Shown here: positions 17,968 through 26,141 of the stretch, one piece after another
How positions within the stretch are numbered: position 1 is the first letter of the stretch
How the letters are laid out: the number at the start of each line of letters is the position of its first letter
Origin: an uncultured Actinomycetes bacterium
GTDB lineage: Bacteria > Actinomycetota > Acidimicrobiia > Acidimicrobiales > SZUA-35
Length of the DNA stretch: 41,707 bases
Direction: 5' to 3'
NCBI GenBank assembly: GCA_902826025.1
Contig: CADEDH010000007.1
Span: 97,756-139,462, forward strand
Position numbers and translations under genes: made by a program
Notes under the pieces: model-generated
The model's database searches: none
The model's input: the letters and a program-made list of their open reading frames with translations, nothing else
What the model was told of the DNA's origin: nothing

Positions 17968-19065
17968 GTGCGCGTGGTGGTGAAGATCGGCACCTCGTCG
18001 CTCACGACCGCCGCCGGCGACATCAACCGGGAATCGGTGGCCAAGCTGGCGGCCGAGGTGGCCGTTCTGGTGGCCCGGGGCCACCAGGTGGTGGTGGTGA
18101 CCAGCGCCGCCATCGCCGTTGGCCTCGGCCCCCTCGGTTTCGGCCCCGCCACCCGGCCCCGTGACCCCGATGTCCTCCGGGCCGCCTCGGCCATCGGCCA
18201 GATCGGCCTGATGGCCACCTACCAGGCCGCCCTGGCCGCCAATGGCCTGGTGGCGGGCCAGGTGCTGCTGGCCCCCACCGACTTCTGGTACCGGAACCGC
18301 TACCTCAAGAGCCGGGGCACCATCCAGGCGCTGCTGGCCCGGTCGGCTGTGCCGGTGATCAACGAGAACGACGCCGTGGCCGACGACGAGATCCGCTTCG
18401 GCGACAACGACCGGCTGGCCGCCCTGGTGGCCCACCTGGTCGATGCCGATCTGCTGGTGCTGCTCACCGACACCGCCGGCCTGTTCACCGCCGATCCTCG
18501 GGTCGACACGTCGGCCTCGCTCATCGAGGAGATCATCGAGTTCGACCAGCGCCTGGAGGACATGGCCGGCGGGCCGGGCTCGTCCGCCGCCCGGGGTGGG
18601 ATGGCCTCCAAGCTGGCGGCGGCGAAGATCGCCACCTGGTCGGGGGTGGAGACCGTGATCGCCTCGTCGGACCGGGCCGACGTGGTGGCCGACGCCGTGA
18701 TGGGCGTGCCCGGGGTGGGCACCGTGTTCCGGGCCCGGAGCGAACGGCTCAACGCCCGCAAGCTGTGGATCGCGTTCGCCCTGCCCTCGTCGGGCCGGGT
18801 GGTGGTGGACACCGGAGCCCGGGAGGCCCTGGAGCGGCGCCAGAGCTCGCTGCTGTCAGCCGGGGTTCGCAAGATCGAGGGGGCCTTCGCCGCCGACGAT
18901 GCGGTGGAGGTCGTGGACGAAACGGGCGACGTGTTCGCCAAAGGCCTGGTCCAGTGGTCGAGCGAGGATCTGGAACGGCACCAGGGACGCCGCACCTCCG
19001 AGATTCCCCCTGAGCTGGTCCACGAGGTCATCCACCGCGACAACCTGGTGATACTTCCCGCCTAG
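17968..19065 (+). CDS. proB: Glutamate 5-kinase
   Basis: The first enzyme of proline synthesis: it phosphorylates glutamate to gamma-glutamyl phosphate. The amino-acid kinase domain begins VVVKIGTSSLT and carries VPVINENDAVADDEIRFGDNDRLAALVA and the loop GGMASKLAAAKIA. A C-terminal PUA domain (about 275-365) completes the usual 365-residue architecture. GTG 17968 lies 2 bp after obgE, so the two are co-transcribed. The partner proA, often next, is not in this window. The stop is 11 bp from the end of convergent pspA, with no room for a terminator. Confidence 0.96.
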   Translation: MRVVVKIGTSSLTTAAGDINRESVAKLAAEVAVLVARGHQVVVVTSAAIAVGLGPLGFGPATRPRDPDVLRAASAIGQIGLMATYQAALAANGLVAGQVLLAPTDFWYRNRYLKSRGTIQALLARSAVPVINENDAVADDEIRFGDNDRLAALVAHLVDADLLVLLTDTAGLFTADPRVDTSASLIEEIIEFDQRLEDMAGGPGSSAARGGMASKLAAAKIATWSGVETVIASSDRADVVADAVMGVPGVGTVFRARSERLNARKLWIAFALPSSGRVVVDTGAREALERRQSSLLSAGVRKIEGAFAADDAVEVVDETGDVFAKGLVQWSSEDLERHQGRRTSEIPPELVHEVIHRDNLVILPA

Positions 19066-19076
19066 GGAGAGACGCC

Positions 19077-19904
19077 TCAGGTGGTGGGAGTGCCCTCGCC
19101 CTCGGCCACGGCAGGCTCGCTCATCGGCTGGGTCATGGGTTGGGCCGGGGCGGCACCCAGGGCGCCGGCCTCGCTGGCGCCGGGGGCCAGGCCGAGCTGG
19201 GCCCGGATCTCGCTCAGGCGGCTCTGGGCCTCCACGTTGAGCGACGCCTGCTCCACCTCGAGCATCCGACCTTCCACCGACGCCTCGTTGAGCTCGGCCG
19301 CCCCCTTGGCCTTGGCGTAGCGGGCCTCGATCTTGTCCCGCACCTCGTTGAGCGTGGGCACGTCTTCGCCCACGGTCTCCGACAGCGACGTCATGGCCTT
19401 GTTGAGCTGTTCCTGCATCTTGGCCTGGTCGAGCTGCGACAGCAGCTTCTGACGTTCGGCCAGCTTGCGCTGGAGGTTGGCCGAGTTCGTGTTGACCGCC
19501 GTCTTGGCCTGCTCGGCCGCCTGGGACGCCTGGAGGTGCATCCCCTTCAGGTCTTCGATCTCCCGCTCCAGGGCGATCATCCGGTTGGCGAAGGCCTCTG
19601 CCGCCGTTGTGTACTGCGTCAGCTTGGCCTGATCGCCCTTGTTCTGGGCGTCGTCGGCCATCATCACCGCCTGGCGGGCGTTGGCGCTGACCTTCTCGTA
19701 CTCCTCCATCGACCGGTTCAAGCGGATCTCGGTCTGCTTCTGGTTGGCGATGACGTTGGCCGCCTGCTCCTTGAGCTGGCGGTGCTGCTCCTGGGCTTCC
19801 TGGATGGCCTGTTCCAGCTGCACCTTGGGATCGGCCCGCTCGTTGAAGCTGTTGGAGCCCTTGGCCACCATGTAGTTCCACCAGCGGCGAATCAGCTTGA
19901 TCAT
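19077..19904 (-). CDS. pspA: PspA/IM30-family membrane-stress protein
   Basis: The 275-residue protein begins MIKLIRRWWNYMVAKGSNSFNERADPKVQLEQAIQEAQEQHRQLKEQAANVIANQKQ, the amphipathic helix and first coiled coil of PspA/Vipp1 proteins. Long heptad-rich helices run to about residue 220, followed by a short Pro/Ala-rich tail. Family members polymerise on the inner face of the membrane and protect it during envelope stress. No pspB or pspC partner is adjacent. ATG 19904 is 6 nt after a TAACAT -10 box. It is divergent from murJ (65 bp between starts), so membrane protection and wall precursor export share an intergenic region. Confidence 0.93.
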   Translation of the reverse strand: MIKLIRRWWNYMVAKGSNSFNERADPKVQLEQAIQEAQEQHRQLKEQAANVIANQKQTEIRLNRSMEEYEKVSANARQAVMMADDAQNKGDQAKLTQYTTAAEAFANRMIALEREIEDLKGMHLQASQAAEQAKTAVNTNSANLQRKLAERQKLLSQLDQAKMQEQLNKAMTSLSETVGEDVPTLNEVRDKIEARYAKAKGAAELNEASVEGRMLEVEQASLNVEAQSRLSEIRAQLGLAPGASEAGALGAAPAQPMTQPMSEPAVAEGEGTPTT

Positions 19905-19910
19905 GAGCCG

Positions 19911-19916
19911 ATGTTA
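19911..19916 (-). promoter_or_regulatory. -10 box of pspA (leaderless type)
   Basis: On the minus strand TAACAT (19916-19911) is followed by 6 nt and ATG 19904. Confidence 0.5.
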
Positions 19917-19956
19917 CCTGGCGGTGCTGCTCATCGGCCGCAGGGTGCAGGCCCGG

Positions 19957-19962
19957 TACCCT
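19957..19962 (+). promoter_or_regulatory. -10 box of murJ (leaderless type)
   Basis: TACCCT is followed by 6 nt and GTG 19969. It lies in the 65-bp divergent region shared with pspA. Confidence 0.5.
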
Positions 19963-19968
19963 GGTCCG

Positions 19969-21540
19969 GTGCGAGTGACGTCGTCCGACATCGGCAAGGC
20001 CGCGCTCGTCGTCTCGGCCGGGATCTTCCTGTCCCGGATCCTGGGGTTCGTTCGCAGCACCGTGATCGCCGCGCTCCTCGGCTACAGCGGGGAAGCCACG
20101 CTGTACGTCAACGCCTTCTCCATCCCCGACTTCCTCACCTTCCTCATGGCCGGCGGCTACCTGTCGATCACGCTGGTGCCCCTCCTCAGCCGCCACCTCG
20201 TCAAGGACGACGAGGAGGAGGCCATGCGCACCTTCACCGCCGTGTTCCGCTTGGTGGGCGTGGCCTTCGCAGTGTTCGCCCTGATCACCGTGCTGGGGGC
20301 CGGGCCCATCGTGCGGGGGCTGTTCCCCCGTGCTCCCGACCAGGCCCGCTTGATCTCACTCACCCGGATCGCCCTCGCCTCCCAGGTGTTCTTCGGTCTG
20401 GGAACCCTGCTCATGGCGGCCCAGTACGCCCGTCGAAGCTTCACGATCCCGAGCCTGGCCCCGTTGATCTACAACCTGGCCATCATCGTCGGGGGCCTGC
20501 TGGGCTGGCTGGTGGCCGAGCCGAGCCCGGAGTGGTTCCTGTGGGGCGGCCTGGTGGGGGCGGCTGTCGGCAACTTCGGGGTCCAGTGGTGGGGGGCCCG
20601 CCAGCAAGGCTTCCGCCTGGTTCCGGGCGTCCCCTGGTTCCACCCGGCGGTGAGGGAGTACCTGGTTCTCGCCTTCCCCCTGATGATCGGGATCTCGGCC
20701 GTGGCCCTCGACGAGCAGTGGCCCAAGCTGTTCGGCCAGTTCGCCCAGGGCGAGGGGACGTCGGCCCTGCTCACCAACGCCCGCCAGCTCAACATGCTCC
20801 CGATCGGGATGATCGCCCAGGCCGCCGGGGTGGCGGCCTACCCGTTCCTGTCTTCGCTGGCGGCCGAAGGTCGTATCGCCGAGCTGGGGGTCACCCTGTC
20901 CCGGTCGGTCCGCACATCGGTGGCGGTGGGGGCGCTGGCCGCCGGGGTGCTGGTGGGGGTGACGGTGCCGGTGTCGGACCTGGCCTACGGGCACGGCAAG
21001 GTGAGCACCGCCAACGTGGCCACCCTGGGGCTGTTCCTGTTCTGGTTCGCCCTGTCGATCCCGTTCTGGGCCGCCCACCAGGTCTACACCCGCGGCTTCT
21101 ACGCCATGCGCCAGATGTGGACGCCGGTCTTGGTCGGCTCCACTGTCACCGCGGTAGCGGTGCCACTGCTGTGGGTCCTGTCGCACCGGTACGGCGGTGG
21201 GGGCGTCGCTGTGGGCTCCACGTTCGGGGTGATGCTCTACACGGTGGCCATCGCCGGGGCCTGGCACCATCTCGTGGCGCCCCAGGAGGTGTGGACGGTG
21301 GCGGAGTCGGCCGCCCGGGCCCTGGCCGTGGCCACGATCTCGGGGCTGACCACCTACGGGGCGGCCCGCCTGATGGACAGCGCCGGGCTGCCATCGCTCG
21401 TGCAGCTACTGGTGGCCGCCCCGGTGGGGGTGACGGTGTTCGTGGGCCTGGCCCAGGTGATCGAGGTGGACGAGATCAACGAGCTGCTGGGCCGGCTCAT
21501 GGTGCGGGTGATGGCTCGGATCCCGACCCGCCAGCTGTAG
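19969..21540 (+). CDS. murJ: Lipid II flippase MurJ (MviN family)
   Basis: A polytopic membrane protein of 523 residues that flips the peptidoglycan precursor lipid II. The N-terminal signature SAGIFLSRILGFVRSTVIAALLGYSGEATLYVNAFSIPDFLTFLMAGGYLSITLVPLLSR matches MurJ/MviN of the MOP superfamily, and repeated hydrophobic segments are consistent with about 14 helices. The long C-terminal kinase-like extension of mycobacterial MviN is absent. GTG 19969 is chosen from the -10 box 6 nt upstream and the family N-terminus; the frame runs a further 24 codons upstream without similarity. Its 3' end overlaps the convergent AAA+ gene by 44 bp. Confidence 0.94.
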   Translation: MRVTSSDIGKAALVVSAGIFLSRILGFVRSTVIAALLGYSGEATLYVNAFSIPDFLTFLMAGGYLSITLVPLLSRHLVKDDEEEAMRTFTAVFRLVGVAFAVFALITVLGAGPIVRGLFPRAPDQARLISLTRIALASQVFFGLGTLLMAAQYARRSFTIPSLAPLIYNLAIIVGGLLGWLVAEPSPEWFLWGGLVGAAVGNFGVQWWGARQQGFRLVPGVPWFHPAVREYLVLAFPLMIGISAVALDEQWPKLFGQFAQGEGTSALLTNARQLNMLPIGMIAQAAGVAAYPFLSSLAAEGRIAELGVTLSRSVRTSVAVGALAAGVLVGVTVPVSDLAYGHGKVSTANVATLGLFLFWFALSIPFWAAHQVYTRGFYAMRQMWTPVLVGSTVTAVAVPLLWVLSHRYGGGGVAVGSTFGVMLYTVAIAGAWHHLVAPQEVWTVAESAARALAVATISGLTTYGAARLMDSAGLPSLVQLLVAAPVGVTVFVGLAQVIEVDEINELLGRLMVRVMARIPTRQL

Positions 21541-22999
21541 CGGAACCCTGCGGGTTCTGTGAACCCCCGTCGGTGGCCGCTTCGGCCACGGTCGGCACCG
21601 ACGCCACGTCCTCCGGGAGCAGGGCGATCAGTTGCTCGTTCGTCGGCTCGGTGACCTCGGCCAGGCGTAGAGCCTGACGCAGCACGGCCGCCTCGAACAG
21701 GTTGCGGGCCAGGCGGCCGTTGCCGAAACCGGGGCCCCGGGGGTGGGCCCCGAACCAGGCCTCGGCCGCCGCCAGGGTGTCGGGGCTGGCCTCGTAGCCC
21801 CCCTTGGCCAGCTGCACCTTCAGGATCTCCACCAGCTCGGCGTCGGAGTAGTCAGGGAAGCGGATCGTCTTGGGGAAGCGGCTCTCGAAACCGGGGTTCG
21901 TGGCCACCAGTTCGGCCATCTCCCGGGGGTAGCCGGCCAGGATCACCACCATCGTCTCGCGCCGGTCCTCCACCTCTTTCACCACGGCGTCGATGGCCTC
22001 TCGACCGAAGTCCCGTTCGCCGCCCCGGGTGAGGGAGTAGGCCTCGTCGATCAACAGCACCCCGCCGTCGGCCCGGGCGAACACCTCGGCCACCTTGGTG
22101 GCGGTCTGGCCAACGAACCCTGCCACCAGCTCGGACCGGTCGACCTCCAGGTACTGGCCGGTGGCCACCACGCCTAGGGAGCGGTAGATGCGGGCCAGCA
22201 ACCGGGCCACCGTGGTCTTACCCGTACCCGGATTGCCGCTGAAGATGAGATGGTTGGTGGTGTCGACCACCGGCAGACCCCGTTCCTCCCGCAGCTTCTG
22301 CACCCGGAGCAGGGCGCTGAGGCGATGGACCTCGTCCTTCACCACCTGGAGGCCGATCAGCCGGTCGAGCTCGGCCAGCAGGTCTTCCAGCTTCTCCGGT
22401 GGGGGCAGCGGCGCCTCTGCGGCCGGGCCTGCGCCCGGCGCCGGCTGGGCCGCGGCTGCCGGCGGGCCAGACGGAGCCGTCGGGTTCGGAGTTGCCGCCA
22501 CCGCCGGGCCGCCCGGGGGCACCGGCCGGGGCCGGGCCAAGGCATCGGCCAGCGTCCGGCGCAGGCCGGTGATGGCATCGATCTCGTCGGCCGACGGGTA
22601 CTGGTCGAGGGCGGCCACGGCGTAGCCGATGTCGATGGCCAGCTCCTGGTAGACGAGACAGGAGCCGGTGGCCCTGGCCCCATCGATGTCGCGGAGCACC
22701 TCGAACAGGGGCGAGGGGGCCTCCAGCCACCGCCGCTTCCCACCGGCCAGATCGTTGGCCCGGGCCAGCTCGGGCGTGGTCTCCGGACGGAGCTGGCCCA
22801 GGGGAGCGAAGCGCTCCACCAGAGCCCACAGCTCGTCGTCGGTGTGGCGTCCATCGGCGTCGACGAAGGCCACGCAGAGGTTGTACGCCTCCTGCACCGC
22901 CTGGCGCTCGCTGTCGGCCGCCGCCACCCCTGCCGCCTGCAGCGCGGCCCCGATCCCGGCGACGAACGCCTCCACCGCCCGGCTCAGCCCATGGTCCAT
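21497..22999 (-). CDS. CbbX/SpoVK/EccA-type AAA+ ATPase with TerB-like N-terminal region
   Basis: The 500-residue protein has two parts. The N-terminal helical region (about 1-155) contains FVDADGRHTDDELWALVERFAPLG, a pattern typical of TerB/DjlA-like domains. A Pro/Ala-rich linker (about 157-203) leads to an AAA+ module with Walker A GNPGTGKTT (255-263), pore loop GFVGQTA (294-300), Walker B LLIDEA (315-320) and an Arg-finger-like ESRFPKTI. This module is closest to CbbX (Rubisco activase), SpoVK and the type VII secretion ATPase EccA. No Rubisco or ESX gene is nearby, so the client is unknown. The tail is low-complexity Gly/Ser/Pro. ATG 22999 follows a TACGAT -10 box by 9 nt. Confidence 0.88.
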   Translation of the reverse strand: MDHGLSRAVEAFVAGIGAALQAAGVAAADSERQAVQEAYNLCVAFVDADGRHTDDELWALVERFAPLGQLRPETTPELARANDLAGGKRRWLEAPSPLFEVLRDIDGARATGSCLVYQELAIDIGYAVAALDQYPSADEIDAITGLRRTLADALARPRPVPPGGPAVAATPNPTAPSGPPAAAAQPAPGAGPAAEAPLPPPEKLEDLLAELDRLIGLQVVKDEVHRLSALLRVQKLREERGLPVVDTTNHLIFSGNPGTGKTTVARLLARIYRSLGVVATGQYLEVDRSELVAGFVGQTATKVAEVFARADGGVLLIDEAYSLTRGGERDFGREAIDAVVKEVEDRRETMVVILAGYPREMAELVATNPGFESRFPKTIRFPDYSDAELVEILKVQLAKGGYEASPDTLAAAEAWFGAHPRGPGFGNGRLARNLFEAAVLRQALRLAEVTEPTNEQLIALLPEDVASVPTVAEAATDGGSQNPQGSATAGGSGSEPSPAP

Positions 23000-23008
23000 G
23001 AAGGGCCG

Positions 23009-23014
23009 ATCGTA
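23009..23014 (-). promoter_or_regulatory. -10 box of the CbbX-type ATPase gene
   Basis: On the minus strand TACGAT (23014-23009) is followed by 9 nt and ATG 22999. Confidence 0.4.
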
Positions 23015-23054
23015 GCGCCCCGGCGCTCGGGCTCAGAGTCGTTGCCGTTTCACT

Positions 23055-23085
23055 TTGACCTCGTGGATGGCCTGTCTTGTACGGT
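23055..23085 (+). promoter_or_regulatory. Promoter of the MoxR-VWA operon
   Basis: A -35-like TTGACC (23055-23060) and -10 box TACGGT (23080-23085) are separated by 19 bp. ATG 23094 follows the -10 box by 8 nt. This is the clearest -35 element in the window, although the spacing is long. Confidence 0.45.
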
Positions 23086-23093
23086 GGTGCCCT

Positions 23094-23993
23094 ATGACCC
23101 ACCGATTCGACTCCGTTGATGCCGTGCGGGAGGGGCTCCGCGAGGTGAACTACCTCGCGGATGACTCCATCGCCGGTGTCGCATTCCTGGCCGACCGTCT
23201 CGCCAAGCCGATCCTCGTGGAGGGGCCGGCCGGAACCGGCAAGACCCAGTTGGCCAAGTCGGTGGCGGAGATGAGCGGGGCCCGGCTCATCCGGCTCCAA
23301 TGCTACGAGGGGCTGGACGAGGCCAAGGCCCTCTACGAGTGGAACTACAAGAAGCAGCTGCTGCGCATCCAGGTGGAGCGGGGCGAGCAGGACGTCTCCT
23401 GGGCCGAGGTCAAGGACGACATCTTCTCCGACGAGTTCCTCCTGCCCCGCCCGCTGCTGGAGGCGATCACGGCCCCCGATCCGGTGGTGCTCCTGATCGA
23501 CGAGATCGACCGGGTGGAGCTGGAGACCGAGGCCCTCCTCCTCGAGATCCTGTCGGACTACCAGGTGTCGATCCCCGAGCTGGGCACGATCGAGGCCAAG
23601 CAGATCCCGATGGTGTTCCTCACCTCGAACAACACCCGGGAGCTGTCTGAGGCCCTGAAGCGGCGCTGCCTCTTCCTCCACATCGACTACCCGTCGATGG
23701 AGCGGGAGAAGGAGATCGTGCTCACCAAGGTGCCCGACATCAACGAGAAGCTGGCCGACCAGGTGTCCCGGATCGTGCGCTCGATCCGCCAGCTCGAGCT
23801 GAAGAAGGCCCCGTCGGTGTCCGAGACGCTCGACTGGGCCCGGACGCTGGTGATCCTCGGCATCGAGAACATCACCGAGAAGGATGCGCTCGACACGGTG
23901 CACATCCTGCTGAAGTACCGGTCCGACATCGAGAAGGCGATCAAGGAGTTCAGCTCGAACTCGGCCGCCCATTTCGAGGCCAAGCCGGCCTGA
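23094..23993 (+). CDS. MoxR-family AAA+ ATPase
   Basis: A 299-residue AAA+ chaperone-like ATPase. Walker A is GPAGTGKT (44-51), Walker B is VVLLIDEIDRVE, and sensor 1 is VFLTSNNTRELSEALKRRCLF. MoxR ATPases assemble or activate metal-cofactor enzymes or complexes together with VWA-domain partners. The next gene (56 bp downstream, same strand) encodes exactly such a CoxE-type VWA protein. In carboxydotrophs the equivalent pair (CoxD/CoxE) matures CO dehydrogenase, but no cox structural gene is present here. ATG 23094 was chosen from the family N-terminus and promoter spacing; the frame is open 13 codons upstream. Confidence 0.92.
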   Translation: MTHRFDSVDAVREGLREVNYLADDSIAGVAFLADRLAKPILVEGPAGTGKTQLAKSVAEMSGARLIRLQCYEGLDEAKALYEWNYKKQLLRIQVERGEQDVSWAEVKDDIFSDEFLLPRPLLEAITAPDPVVLLIDEIDRVELETEALLLEILSDYQVSIPELGTIEAKQIPMVFLTSNNTRELSEALKRRCLFLHIDYPSMEREKEIVLTKVPDINEKLADQVSRIVRSIRQLELKKAPSVSETLDWARTLVILGIENITEKDALDTVHILLKYRSDIEKAIKEFSSNSAAHFEAKPA

Positions 23994-24049
23994 GCCGGCC
24001 CCACCCCGGCCCCTCACCCCGGCCCCGACCCGCGCCCAGGGAGAACATC

Positions 24050-25528
24050 ATGAGCATCACCGAGAACGAGCCGGTATTCCTGCTGCTGGAGGGCTTCGTC
24101 CAGGAGTTGCGAACCGCGGGCTTGCCCGTCTCCCTGTCCGAGAACATCGACGCCGCCGAGGCGGTGCGTCACATCCCGCTGGAAGACCGCAACGCCTTCA
24201 AGTACTCCCTGGCCGCCACCATGGTGAAGAACCAGGCGCACTGGAAGACGTTCGAGACGCTGTTCGAGGTCTACTTCTCCCTCCGGGGAGACGAGTACAA
24301 CCTGAACGACGACAACGACGGTGACCGGGACGGCGACGACTCCGACGATTCCGACGAGGATCAGGACGGAGATCAGGACGGCGACGGGGAGGGCCAGGGC
24401 CGGGGCGGTGGCCGGGGGTTGACCCAGGAGGAGCTGGCCGAGCTGCTCTTCCAGGCTCTGCTCCGGGGTGACGACACGCTGATGCGGGCCATCGCCCGCC
24501 AGGCGGTGAAGCGCTACGCCGGGATGGAGCCGGGGCGGCCGGTGGGCGGCACCTATTACCTGTACCGCACGCTGCGGAATCTCGATCTCGACTCGGTGCT
24601 CGAACGGCTGATGGACCAGACCCGTGAAGACGTGGCCCCCGAGCAGCTCACCCCGTTCGAGGAGCGCCTGGAGCGCGACGAGTTCGAGGCCCGGATCGAC
24701 AAGCTCCGCAAGGAGATCGAGGCCGAGATCCGCCGGCGCCTGGTGGCCGACCGGGGGGCCGAGGCCATGGCCAAGACCCTGCGCAAGCCCCTGCCGGAAG
24801 ACGTGGACTTCATGCACGCCAGCCGGGAGGAGATGGTCATGCTGCGCAAGGCCATCTACCCGCTCACCCGCAAACTGGCGGCCCGGCTGGCCCGCAAGCG
24901 GCGGCACCGGCGCAAGGGCCCGCTCGACTTCCGCAACACCGTTCGCCACTCCCTGAGCTATGGCGGCGTGCCGGCCGAACCGCGGTTCAAGCATCCTCGC
25001 CCGGCGAAGCCGGAGATCTTCGTGATCGCCGACATCTCGGGCTCGGTGGCGGCCTTCGCCCGGTTCACCCTGCACCTGGTGTACGCCATCTCCAGCCAGT
25101 TCAGCCGGGTCCGGTCGTTCGTGTTCATCGACGGCCTCGACGAGGTCACGAGCTATTTCGAGGGCATCGACGACATCACCGAGGCCATCCACCGGGTCAA
25201 TACCGAGGCCGACGTGGTCTGGGTGGACGGACACTCCGACTACGGCCACGCCCTCGAGGTGTTCTGGGAGCGGTACGGCCGGGAGGTCGGGCCCAAGACA
25301 ACGGTGCTGATCCTGGGCGATGCCCGCAACAACTACCACGCCTCGCAGGCCTGGATCTGCAAGGAGATCCAACGCAAGGCCCGCAAGCTGTTCTGGCTGA
25401 ACCCGGAGCCCAAGGCGTACTGGAACACCGGTGACTCGATCGTGGGCGACTACGGCACGTACTGCGACGGCACGTTCGAGGTCCGCAATCTCCGCCAACT
25501 CGAGAAGTTCGTCGACAATCTGGTCTGA
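24050..25528 (+). CDS. VWA-domain protein, CoxE type
   Basis: The 492-residue partner of the preceding MoxR ATPase. The N-terminal helical part includes LSENIDAAEAVRHIPLEDRNAFKYSLAATMVKN, typical of CoxE-like proteins. Residues about 85-118 form a very acidic Asp/Gly/Glu-rich run followed by a Gly/Arg patch. The C-terminal VWA domain carries the MIDAS start D328-ISGS and continues to a late MIDAS-side motif around LGDARNN. The MIDAS suggests Mg2+-dependent binding of a partner protein. Shine-Dalgarno AGGGAG (24038-24043) lies 6 nt before ATG 24050. The target of the pair is unknown. Confidence 0.92.
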   Translation: MSITENEPVFLLLEGFVQELRTAGLPVSLSENIDAAEAVRHIPLEDRNAFKYSLAATMVKNQAHWKTFETLFEVYFSLRGDEYNLNDDNDGDRDGDDSDDSDEDQDGDQDGDGEGQGRGGGRGLTQEELAELLFQALLRGDDTLMRAIARQAVKRYAGMEPGRPVGGTYYLYRTLRNLDLDSVLERLMDQTREDVAPEQLTPFEERLERDEFEARIDKLRKEIEAEIRRRLVADRGAEAMAKTLRKPLPEDVDFMHASREEMVMLRKAIYPLTRKLAARLARKRRHRRKGPLDFRNTVRHSLSYGGVPAEPRFKHPRPAKPEIFVIADISGSVAAFARFTLHLVYAISSQFSRVRSFVFIDGLDEVTSYFEGIDDITEAIHRVNTEADVVWVDGHSDYGHALEVFWERYGREVGPKTTVLILGDARNNYHASQAWICKEIQRKARKLFWLNPEPKAYWNTGDSIVGDYGTYCDGTFEVRNLRQLEKFVDNLV

Positions 25529-25601
25529 ATCCAGACAAGCCGCATCCGCCCGCTCACGGTCGGCGGATCAACAGACGATGCTGACCATGGTGGCCGAGCG
25601 T

Positions 25602-25607
25602 TATCCT
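25602..25607 (+). promoter_or_regulatory. -10 box of the ECF sigma gene (leaderless type)
   Basis: TATCCT is followed by 6 nt and GTG 25614. This argues for the short start over upstream ATG codons at 25578 and 25587. Confidence 0.5.
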
Positions 25608-25613
25608 CGCATC

Positions 25614-26141
25614 GTGCACCCGTCGCCTCTCGAACAACGGCTGATGGCCGATGAGCAGGGGGCGCTGCGCGAGGTGTTCGACGCGTACGGCCCCATGGTG
25701 CTCGGCCTGTGCCGCAAGCTGGTGGGGGCCGAGGCCGAAGATGTCGCCCAGCAGGTCTTCCTCGACGCCTGGAAGAGCCGGGGACGGTTCGACCCCGAGC
25801 GGGGCTCGCTAGGGGCGTGGCTGGCCCGGATCGCCCGGTTCAAGGCCATCGATCATCTGCGGGCCAGCTCCCGCCGGCCATCGGTTCCGTCAGCCGAAGT
25901 GGGGGAGAGCCTCAGCGTCGAGCCCGATGTCGACGCCGTGGTGGACCAGATGGTGCTCACCCGGGCGTTGGAGGAGCTGCCGCTGGCCCGCCGAGAGGTG
26001 GTGGAGCTCGGGTTCTACGAGGGCCTCACCCACCCGGAGATCGCCGAGCGGCTGGGTCTCCCACTCGGCACCGTCAAGAGCCACATGCGTCGAGGGCTCG
26101 AAGCCCTGCAGCGGGAGTTGGAGGGTAGCCGTGGCCATTGA
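25614..26141 (+). CDS. ECF-family RNA polymerase sigma factor
   Basis: A 175-residue sigma factor with the two ECF regions. Region 2 spans about 20-90 (FDAYGPMVLGLCRKLVGAEAEDVAQQVFLDAWKSRGRF...GAWLARIARFKAIDHLR) and region 4 about 115-170 (ALEELPLARREVVELGFYEGLTHPEIAERLGLPLGTVKSHMRRGLEALQREL). The layout is SigK-like. GTG 25614 fits family length and the -10 box. The next gene overlaps by 11 bp and encodes an RskA-type anti-sigma, so the pair forms a membrane-gated regulatory switch. The signal and target genes cannot be read from the sequence. Confidence 0.94.
   Translation: MHPSPLEQRLMADEQGALREVFDAYGPMVLGLCRKLVGAEAEDVAQQVFLDAWKSRGRFDPERGSLGAWLARIARFKAIDHLRASSRRPSVPSAEVGESLSVEPDVDAVVDQMVLTRALEELPLARREVVELGFYEGLTHPEIAERLGLPLGTVKSHMRRGLEALQRELEGSRGH

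Noticed and set aside
19140..21677. An 845-codon plus-strand open frame across pspA and murJ
   Set aside because: It reads antisense to pspA and out of frame with murJ, with low-complexity Gly/Arg/Pro composition.
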